DNA of 64,000 bases, from assembly GCF_000203795.2 (NCBI RefSeq), contig NW_006281099.1, positions 4,332,859 to 4,396,858 of the forward strand, read 5' to 3'. The DNA is from Batrachochytrium dendrobatidis JAM81 (lineage: Eukaryota; Chytridiomycota; Chytridiomycetes; Rhizophydiales). This document shows, in pieces, positions 57,527 through 64,000 of the stretch (the stretch's first letter is position 1; each line of letters begins with the position of its first letter). The position numbers and the translations under genes were made by a program. The notes below the pieces were generated by a model that saw only the letters and a list, made by a program, of their open reading frames with translations, was not told the DNA's origin and made no database searches.

Positions 57527-58002
57527 TTGTGTTCGTTTAAAACATTCATATCGTCGTCATCCATTTCATCATCAACATTCATCCAGTAGTGTTCAGAGTA
57601 GAAATCAGAAGAGTCCAAAGCTTGACACTCTTGAGACATAAACCATTCCTTGATTTTTGGAATCATACTTTTAAACACTCTAAAGGACACTGCCAGCGTT
57701 TGGAATTTCGGATACTTTGACATAAAGGCATAGTGCTCCATATAGTAGTAGTAGGATGATTTGGAGATGCCAAGTCTGCTGTTGACATATTCCAAGAAGC
57801 GTCCCTTGTGCCCATCCCCAAATGTTTCCAGTAGTTTCATCAAGGACCTTGCTATCAGCATTACTTGTTTTGATGCCAGTACATCGGTCGCTTTGAGTTG
57901 CTTCATATTCAATCGGATGTATTTCCACAGCATCCAACCCAGTAAACCTGTATGACGACGACTCATCCAGCACACTGAGAGATTGATGTCGTAGTGTAGC
58001 AT
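57493..58002 (-). pseudogene. Possible Maverick cargo gene, frameshifted
   Basis: The downstream two thirds encode a protein-like stretch (GRFLEYVNSRLGISKSSYYY, YPKFQTLAVSFRVFKSMIPK, an acidic DDEMDDDDMNV tail). The upstream part makes sense only in the next frame (LDESSSYRFTGLDAVEIHPI, DSKVLDETTG, 57973-57830). A frameshift near 57825 therefore seems likely. The GISKSSYYYY motif has the look of a helix-turn-helix. No family was recognised. Confidence 0.45.
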
Positions 58003-58411
58003 TTCAATAAGAATGATTTAGCCTTTTCAGTGTCTGTTTTGGTAGTTTCTGGTGTTCTCATTGAACTGGTCCATTTCCTTCAATATAACCAGACAAACTG
58101 GACGTCAATTTGAGTGATGATTGTCCAAGGTTATATTAGGTGCTTCTTGACCCAATCAGTAAAACGGCTGTAATCACACATTTGACTCATTTGAAGTGCA
58201 GTTGTCATTTTTATACTCGGACACCACTGAAATGTTTTAAAATGTGAACTTTTTTGAATATGAATTAGTCTCAATTCCAATAATACGTCATTCCAAGCAG
58301 CCCATTTAACGCCCCTGACCTTGGAATTTTTTTTCTTTCCTTTAAAAAAAACAACAATGTTGAGAATAGTTCGTCACAGCAGCACCCTGGCCAAACTATG
58401 GGTGAAGCATA
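58003..58411. other. Upstream region of the second CRN gene
   Basis: AT-rich with no clear gene. Immediately before the CRN ATG, a different frame (58358 on) encodes MLRIVRHSSTLAKLWVKHNG before closing, which could be a frameshifted original N-terminus or chance. Confidence 0.35.
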
Positions 58412-59314
58412 ATGGCAGTCAAGCCACTCGTGTCTACTGCTGGCTGCAACAATATCAGTGACCTTGCAGAAGCTATTAAGCAGGAACTCCCAAACCAATT
58501 CTCTGCCGTTGACTCCAACCAAATCTTTATCCATCAGTCACTCCAGGATGCTCCACTTGAACCTGATCTTCCACTTGCGAGTATTTCCACTGCTGGTCTG
58601 TCCGCCAAATTACCTCTGATTGTCAAGACTCTGGGATCCTCTGCGCCGGCTCAGAAGACCATCTTCATTCAGGATATTGATGAAGAGTGCTGTCCTTTGG
58701 ATAGCTTTTCCAAATATCTTGTTGAATCAAATGATGATTTGAAACAGATCCTCGAAGGAAAAGGCTCAGCCCTCTACCAGCTGTTCAATCCCAAGGACAA
58801 GATTATCAAGTTCAAGCAGTTGATCAATGGAGAAAAGTACAATGTATATTCTCGCTACGAACGGTCGTTTGCTGACGAAGTACGTTGGCAGCAGAATGAA
58901 GATCAAGTTATGGAGGAGGAAACTCACTTGGCCGTGAGGCGATTCTTTGCTACCCATCTTGGTCCTTCAATCGAGGTAATGCCAACGGACATTATGGCTG
59001 CAGACGGAAAAACCATTGTCCAGGAGTGGAATGCTGTCTTTAAAGATGGCGATGTCCTGTACTTATGCGAAGCCAAGCATAATATGACCGATAAGCAAGT
59101 GAACAAGCTCTTTGCAAGGATTCGCAAGTTCAAGGAGTTTCAAGCCAATGCCCAGCCAGAATTTCGAAATGTCACAAAGTATGTTGGGGTGTTGTGTGGT
59201 ACGTTGTTTCCAGAGGATATTAGAAAGATCGCACACCTTGGATTCATTTGCGTTTATCCATCAGGATATTGTTACGATGTCAAAAAGCCAGAGGATTTCA
59301 TCATTGAACGTTAA
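58412..59314 (+). CDS. Crinkler-like protein with a C-terminal PD-(D/E)XK nuclease-like domain
   Basis: A single exon of 300 residues. Residues 1-75 are a CRN-type header (NISDLAEAIKQEL, FSAVDSNQIFIHQSLQDAPL, SAKLPLIVKTL). Residues 85-165 form a linker, and 168-290 a nuclease-like fold: E168-E170, QEWNAVF (204-210), LYLCEAKHNMT with E220-A-K222, and a final beta/alpha region (VGVLCGTLFPEDI, GFICVYPSG). In the usual E...D...ExK pattern, N207 stands where the acidic residue is expected, so activity is uncertain. The header lacks a classical secretion signal, as do many chytrid CRNs. It lies beyond the Maverick relic and on the same strand as the CRN at 51492. Confidence 0.82.
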   Translation: MAVKPLVSTAGCNNISDLAEAIKQELPNQFSAVDSNQIFIHQSLQDAPLEPDLPLASISTAGLSAKLPLIVKTLGSSAPAQKTIFIQDIDEECCPLDSFSKYLVESNDDLKQILEGKGSALYQLFNPKDKIIKFKQLINGEKYNVYSRYERSFADEVRWQQNEDQVMEEETHLAVRRFFATHLGPSIEVMPTDIMAADGKTIVQEWNAVFKDGDVLYLCEAKHNMTDKQVNKLFARIRKFKEFQANAQPEFRNVTKYVGVLCGTLFPEDIRKIAHLGFICVYPSGYCYDVKKPEDFIIER

Positions 59315-59555
59315 TTGTTGTTTGATAATAAAAATAGTTTTACCAAATTTTGAAAATAACAACTGAGTAGTCTTGCATAGAAACAAATATAACAAATTTC
59401 AGGTAATTAGATTCTGCTCAGATTCCAAGTCAAATTCAGATTCTAATTAGAAACTAAATGCGTTGAATGTCGGAAAGAATTATTTATGACGAAAGTTTGA
59501 TATGAAATTATTATACTATTAACTTTTGACCATTTCAGCAGAGAATCTCGCCTAA

Positions 59556-59726
59556 AAACTGGTATCATCGGATGCCCTATATACTACTGACATGGCTCTT
59601 ATCGATGGGGTTAAACCTGTTTTGATGGAACTGGAATTGATTGAACCATCACTATATCTATCGTATGATGATACTGCCCTCGATAAATTTGCCAATGCAG
59701 TATTTGCTTTTTTGGAAAAGCAATAA
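59556..59726 (+). pseudogene. 3' fragment of an ATP-grasp enzyme gene
   Basis: A 56-codon frame begins just after an in-frame stop and reads ...GVKPVLMELELIEPSLYLSY..., which matches the conserved C-terminal strand of ATP-grasp ligases ('LMELELIEP'), then ends at TAA. No upstream ATP-grasp sequence is present between the CRN and this point. It is probably a transposed or deleted remnant. Confidence 0.5.
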
Positions 59727-59885
59727 TTGCTCTATACTGATTTTTTGATAAAGATGGAGTTTGGTTTTAATGCACAAATGATCTGGGTTGGTTCTAGGCT
59801 GGTTTATCCTGTTTCGATACTATCAAGTGCTCACCAATGCAGCTAATTCTTTGTACGAATAAAATCAAATATGTTCAACTTTACT

Positions 59886-60150
59886 TTTACAGTTGTATTT
59901 TCAATTAAACTCCACTCTATTGTATCCTAAACTATCAGATATTTTTCCGTTCTAGTTCAAGAGAACAAGATCGCAGGTTTCGAAAATATACTTGTTTTTA
60001 TTTCAATCACCAGGATACCAGTCAACTTTGTCAGTTCAAATGACCCAATGTTGTCCAGTAAACTGGCACAACCATTTCATAAAGTTGGTTTTGTATCATG
60101 TATTTTGACATCCTTATTTAATGTTCCATTTTACGTGAATATGTCGGTGA
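59886..60150 (+). mobile_element. MITE-like element upstream of the DUF1275 gene
   Basis: The left end is ACAGTTGTATTTTCAATTAA and the right end TTTTACGTGAATATGTCGGT, a diverged inverted pair. The interior shares TTCTAGTTCAAGAGAACAAG, TTTCAATCACCAGGA and AATGTTGTCCAGTAA with the element at 24317-24706. It ends about 94 bp before the DUF1275 start codon. Confidence 0.6.
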
Positions 60151-60243
60151 TTTAAATCCTATCAACTTGTCCAAACATTGTTTTGCAAACCCTGACAGTA
60201 TTTCATAGACTACAAAGTTGCATTCACTATAATACGCTAAACC

Positions 60244-61621
60244 ATGAATAACTTGCCAGAACGGGAGTTTTACACCATTGTTGCTGGTGGTGTAGCTCTT
60301 GCTGCTAATGCCGGTTTCATCAATGTCGTCTCTATGGCAGGTTATTTCCAGGCAAGTGCCATGAACCGTGTATCTTGTCGCGCCATCTTCAGTTTGACTT
60401 GAATACATGATTGAAGTCTATCCTATCCTTGCATGTATTTCAATTCATAGTGCACAACACAATATATAGTGTTTATTTACCACTTGAATACATATTTCTT
60501 TGACCATTTTGCATATCAAATGCTCCAAACTCGCGTTAGTCTGACTCAAACTATTGATTGCTACAACACGCTTCTTGTATTCTAATGATTTGTTTTCATA
60601 ATGCTATGGATTGTGTTATTGCAAAACACAATATTTTTCTGATACCACAAACCAATTGGTGGCTGCTCACTAAAACCTGTTTACATTGACACAATTATCA
60701 ACTGAACCTATAGGTGTGACGGTCTCTCATGTCACTGGATCGGTTTCTCGGGTTGCTATATCGGCTGTTCAGCAAGACTGGGAAACATTTCTTTTGGTCG
60801 TATCTATTATTGTATCATTTACATTTGGATCGTTTATGGCTGGATTTATAGTGGGTGACAACCGATTCAAACTTGGTGCCAATTACGGAATAACACTGTG
60901 TATAGAATCTGCTGCGTTGTTTACATCGTTTATGTTTTTGCGTCGAGAGTTGGTATTGGGCGAATGAGCTGCAGCATTTGCTTGCGGATTACAAAACGCA
61001 ATGGCGACTTCTTACTCTGGGTTGGCTGTTCGCACAACACACATGACAGGAATCGCTACAGATGTAGGAAATATCTTGGGTCAAGCGTGTCGATCCGATA
61101 CCAAGGCCGAGTTATGGCGTCTCAAGGTTCATGTTCCTATTCTTTTTGGGTTTATTGCAGGTGGCATGTGTGGTCAAATCGCATGGCTTTCTATTCACGA
61201 ATATGCTCTCCTTGTCCCGTGTATATTCACTGGTGGTGTTGCCGCTTTGTATCTCACTTTACCGTTTATCAAAGATGCGGCAGAACAAATTAAACACGCT
61301 CTTCCTCATGAACTCCATTTTATGGACAACTATGAAGGAGATCCTCGGAAATATCAAGAGTATCATAAGGAGCAGTTGCTGAAGCAAGTAGATCACTATG
61401 CAAAAATTACTGGCAAGAATGTCGATGATGAAATTCGAAGGTTTTTGAATGATATGGTTGGAGACGATGAAATTGAAATGGGAGTATTGAATAGCGTATC
61501 CATCAGCAGTACTGGCAAAAGAGATAGTGGATCATCTAGACTGCTCAGTTCAAGACGTGGACAATCTGCATATGGAGCAACAGATGAAGATGACGACTTA
61601 CCTAAACAAATAAATATTTAA
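60244..61621 (+). CDS. DUF1275 (YoaK-like) membrane protein with an in-frame TGA
   Basis: Exons 60244-60340 and 60714-61621, joined G|GT. The protein shows the family's pattern of membrane segments: VAGGVALAANAGFINVVSMAG, HVTGSVSRVAI, FLLVVSIIVSFTFGSFMAGF, then FACGLQNAMATSYSGLAVRT and HMTGIATDVG, and two more hydrophobic helices. A long hydrophilic C-terminus follows (HFMDNYEGDPRKYQEYH ... DEDDDLP). Codon 117 is TGA (60965-60967), in frame between LRRELVLGE and AAAFACGLQNAMA; both sides are family-like. The intervening sequence is too short for an intron. Either a premature stop, a sequencing error or readthrough. The family's function is unknown, possibly transport. Confidence 0.75.
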
Positions 61622-62498
61622 ATTATAATCACATGGATCGAGTTTGATTATCAATCGATTGGTTGGGCATTTCAAGTGATTAAATGGTTTATACAGTCGT
61701 ATTCACGCAAAATGGATCACCCAATACGAGTGTCAATATATAATAAACTGCCAATCTCATATGATGATTTACATTGCATTTACTGTACAACATTTTCATT
61801 GAGCTTTTTTACAAGTCTCCTAGTGATTGGCATGCAGAGTTGCATTCTCAAGACATGCAATTCTTGGTTTCTTGAACTAGAACGTAAACGTATCTGATTT
61901 TAGCATACAAATGTTTGTACAGTTTGATTGCCATCAAAACAGTTTAATCTATGCATTGCAGTACATCAATCTGGTGATTGTACAACGTATGACTACCAGA
62001 AATGAACAACTATTTCAGTTCAAAACTATCGTTTGTATGATATGATGGATGTTGCATCAGTCAAAAATGTCCATCAAGTCAATCTTCAATATGAGAGTGT
62101 AACAAGTATTCAACCAGTGTTTACTACAAACTAAAACAGTCACATTCATGTGGAATACCAATACAAAACCATTCCATTTACATCATTATGGTGTAATTAA
62201 ACAATGATCATTTGATCTGTAGTCAGAATCCAAGTGCATGTTACAACACTGCACCAACCAACTGTTTGAAACATACAGTATTCTAGCAGTATTCTACAAA
62301 TTGTTGCTACTACATGATGATGCAGTTTACGTTGATTTGTGTAAATCAAATCAAGCTTATAGTTTAATTAGAGTTTAATGACATGCTCGTAATTGAATTA
62401 AACTATTCTGCGTGTCATGATTCGCATTAATATTGTATTGATGTGCAAGTATAAAAACATCTGATTTGGTGTATAACATGCTCGTTAATTTGTCTATT
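61622..62498. other. Non-coding region before the secreted-protein gene, with a lone inverted-repeat end
   Basis: 61691-61714 carries TACAGTCGTATTCACGCAAA, an intact left end of the dispersed element family. No matching right end was seen. The remainder is AT-rich with no gene I can support. Confidence 0.5.
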
Positions 62499-63611
62499 AT
62501 GAAGTTTACTATTATTTCGACTGTGATTATCACTGCTTCTGCAGTCATTGCTGTTCCTGCCATCAATGACAGACTCCAGTTTAATGCACCATCTATCAAC
62601 CAAAATCAAAACACTGGTCTCGATGCTGGATCTGGATCTGGTCCTGGATTTGGTCCTGACCTGTCATCTGAGTCTGGTCTTGGATCTGAGTCTGGACCTG
62701 CCATTCAGGATGCAGCCAAAATCCCGATTTTTTCAGCTCCAACGTTTTCAAAACCAGTATTTCCACAAAACACTGCTGATACTCAAAACATTGATATTCC
62801 ACATCAATCATCCGTCTGTTCAGTTGACGATTACGCAAACACCATCCAGAATTTGCAAAATGTAATCCAACAACAAATGTCAACCATCCGTGACATGCTG
62901 GATAGATTGCACGCATCCAGTATTCAACAACCAGCAATGCCTGATTCATCGTTTGGTGCACGTCATGATGCATTGACTCGTTTGCATGATTTGAATGATC
63001 GTCTTGGCAACAATATGGTCAGATTCACGACTGCTAGTCCATTGGTTATGAATTCATGGTCTGATGTCAAGAGCGGTATGAAACCATCATGTGCCGGAAT
63101 CAATGCGGTTTCCACATGTCAAGAAAATGCAATCAAGAGTGATGTGTCGTGTGGTGAAGACAAGTCTGCAGCAGTAGATCGAGCCAATGCAGTGCGTGGA
63201 TTCATACGTGGCATTGCATTGCAAAAACTTGCATTGTTGGACTGTGCAGCATCTAATCTTGAACAGCAATATCAAGGTAACCAAAAAACGCAGCTACTGC
63301 AGCAACTTGATCGTGTTCGTGAAGCCACGGCAAAACTTGAATTGCAGTTCAAATCGCTATCATGTCGTGCCAAGCAACTAGGCAGCTGTGATGCCAAGAT
63401 TGGTGAGTGTAAAGGTGTTCGAGATAATACACGCTTGGAACGACGATGGATCAACCCCGCCATGTTTCCTAATATGAATCCAGCATTTTTTCCAGGAGTT
63501 GGTTCTGGTGTAGCTCCATTTGATCAGCCCTGGGTTGGAGTTTATACATTTAATCCCAACTTTTACTATCCAGGGTACTATCCAGAGTACAACACAGGGT
63601 ACGGCGTATGA
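62499..63611 (+). CDS. Secreted coiled-coil/Cys protein of unknown function
   Basis: A single exon of 370 residues. MKFTIISTVIITASAVIAVPA is a signal peptide; ATG 62478 would add seven residues before it. A Gly/Ser/Pro-rich stretch (GSGSGPGFGPDLSSESGLGS) follows, then a helical region (NTIQNLQNVIQQQMSTIRDM) and a module with eight or so cysteines (CAGINAVSTC, SDVSCGED, LLDCAASNL, SLSCRAKQLGSCDAKIGEC). It ends in an aromatic, Gly/Tyr-rich segment (FNPNFYYPGYYPEYNTGYGV). The TGA at 63609 is followed in frame by nine more codons of the same flavour (VAAGYGVGM) before TAA. No family was recognised. Confidence 0.82.
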   Translation: MKFTIISTVIITASAVIAVPAINDRLQFNAPSINQNQNTGLDAGSGSGPGFGPDLSSESGLGSESGPAIQDAAKIPIFSAPTFSKPVFPQNTADTQNIDIPHQSSVCSVDDYANTIQNLQNVIQQQMSTIRDMLDRLHASSIQQPAMPDSSFGARHDALTRLHDLNDRLGNNMVRFTTASPLVMNSWSDVKSGMKPSCAGINAVSTCQENAIKSDVSCGEDKSAAVDRANAVRGFIRGIALQKLALLDCAASNLEQQYQGNQKTQLLQQLDRVREATAKLELQFKSLSCRAKQLGSCDAKIGECKGVRDNTRLERRWINPAMFPNMNPAFFPGVGSGVAPFDQPWVGVYTFNPNFYYPGYYPEYNTGYGV

Positions 63612-63940
63612 GTTGCTGCGGGATATGGTGTAGGCATGTAATAATTGAATCTACCCATTTTTTGTTAGCACACCTAAAAAGCTTATTATATCCAGACCGG
63701 GAATTTTCCCATGCTTGATATATTTTTGCAATTCTGTTCACACTTTGACACAATAAACTCAACTTGCATGTATGTGAATTTGTAATATTGATTTGAAGGG
63801 TGTTTAAACTATTTTATTATTTGTTGGAATGTATTGTAAAGCTGTATTTGATTCGAATGTGGGAATAAAACCTTGCAGTTGAGGAATATAAAAGCCAATA
63901 CACTATCTTTATTGATCAACCAATCTTGGCTATTTATAAA
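63612..63940. other. Spacer between secreted-protein genes
   Basis: About 330 bp. The first 30 bases continue the preceding frame past its stop. The rest is AT-rich, with a TATTTATAAA directly before the next ATG. Confidence 0.5.
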
Positions 63941-64000
63941 ATGTATCTGTTTACTATTATAACTGCAGTGATGGTGCAGATCGCAGCAGCCATCCATCTA
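63941..64000 (+). CDS. Start of a secreted protein gene, cut by the window edge
   Basis: Only 20 codons are present (MYLFTIITAVMVQIAAAIHL), a typical signal peptide with hydrophobic core and small residues before the likely cleavage site. It is on the same strand as, and 330 bp after, the secreted protein at 62499, suggesting a local cluster of secreted genes. Confidence 0.55.
   Translation, partial: MYLFTIITAVMVQIAAAIHL

Noticed and set aside
60965..60967. TGA as a selenocysteine codon
   Set aside because: DUF1275 is not a known selenoprotein family, no cysteine is expected at this position and I saw no SECIS-like hairpin downstream.
1..64000. CRISPR arrays, bacterial operons or ribosome-binding sites
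   Set aside because: The sequence is eukaryotic with spliced genes; no regularly spaced direct repeats were seen.

Overview
The window looks like nuclear DNA of a chytrid fungus, most plausibly a Batrachochytrium (inference). The sequence is AT-rich. Genes carry many short introns, mostly GT-AG with a few GC-AG. The gene content is fungal (Hrd1, SNF5, twinfilin, pinin, biotin ligase, adenylosuccinate synthase). The right half carries Crinkler (CRN) effector genes and secreted protein families of the kind known from amphibian-killing chytrids. No species-level search could be run.

Left half (1-29.2 kb): a compact, conserved compartment. In order: pinin (-), twinfilin (+, divergent, 114 bp apart), a GPI-type aspartyl-protease-like protein without its catalytic motif (-), the ERAD ubiquitin ligase Hrd1 (+), a very unusual protein with four cyclic-nucleotide-binding domains followed by an F-box and leucine-rich repeats (+), a LisH/CTLH/WD40 protein (+), biotin-protein ligase (+), an unrecognised 843-residue protein (+), the SWI/SNF subunit SNF5 (-), adenylosuccinate synthase (-) and an Alr4036-type FMN-binding PNPOx protein (+). 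Exon structures were derived by hand from reading frame and splice signals and close in frame. A family of short elements with terminal inverted repeats (core TTTTACGTGAATACGGCTGTAA-like) fills several of the gaps between these genes and often ends within 100 bp of a start codon.

Right half (30-64 kb): an accessory compartment. It has a second aspartyl-protease-like gene with altered catalytic triads, a 2.2 kb tandem duplication carrying two secreted, repeat-rich proteins with basic NLS-like motifs, long stretches of decayed coding sequence, and an ARM-repeat/DUF4246 gene broken by an 878-base assembly gap. It then has a head-to-head pair of CRN pseudogenes, an intact-looking CRN with a P-loop NTPase and PD-(D/E)XK layout in permuted order, a dead Maverick/Polinton-type element (family B DNA polymerase and rve integrase, both broken), a second CRN with a nuclease-like C-terminus, a DUF1275 membrane protein with an in-frame TGA, and secreted proteins at the right edge.

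The main leads are: the cyclic-nucleotide/F-box protein as a possible second-messenger-gated ubiquitin ligase; the inverted-repeat elements as mobile promoter modules; the NLS-bearing secreted pair; and the CRN/Maverick island. Functions are inferred from motifs read by eye. Decisive tests (profile searches, RNA-seq, long reads) are stated with each finding.
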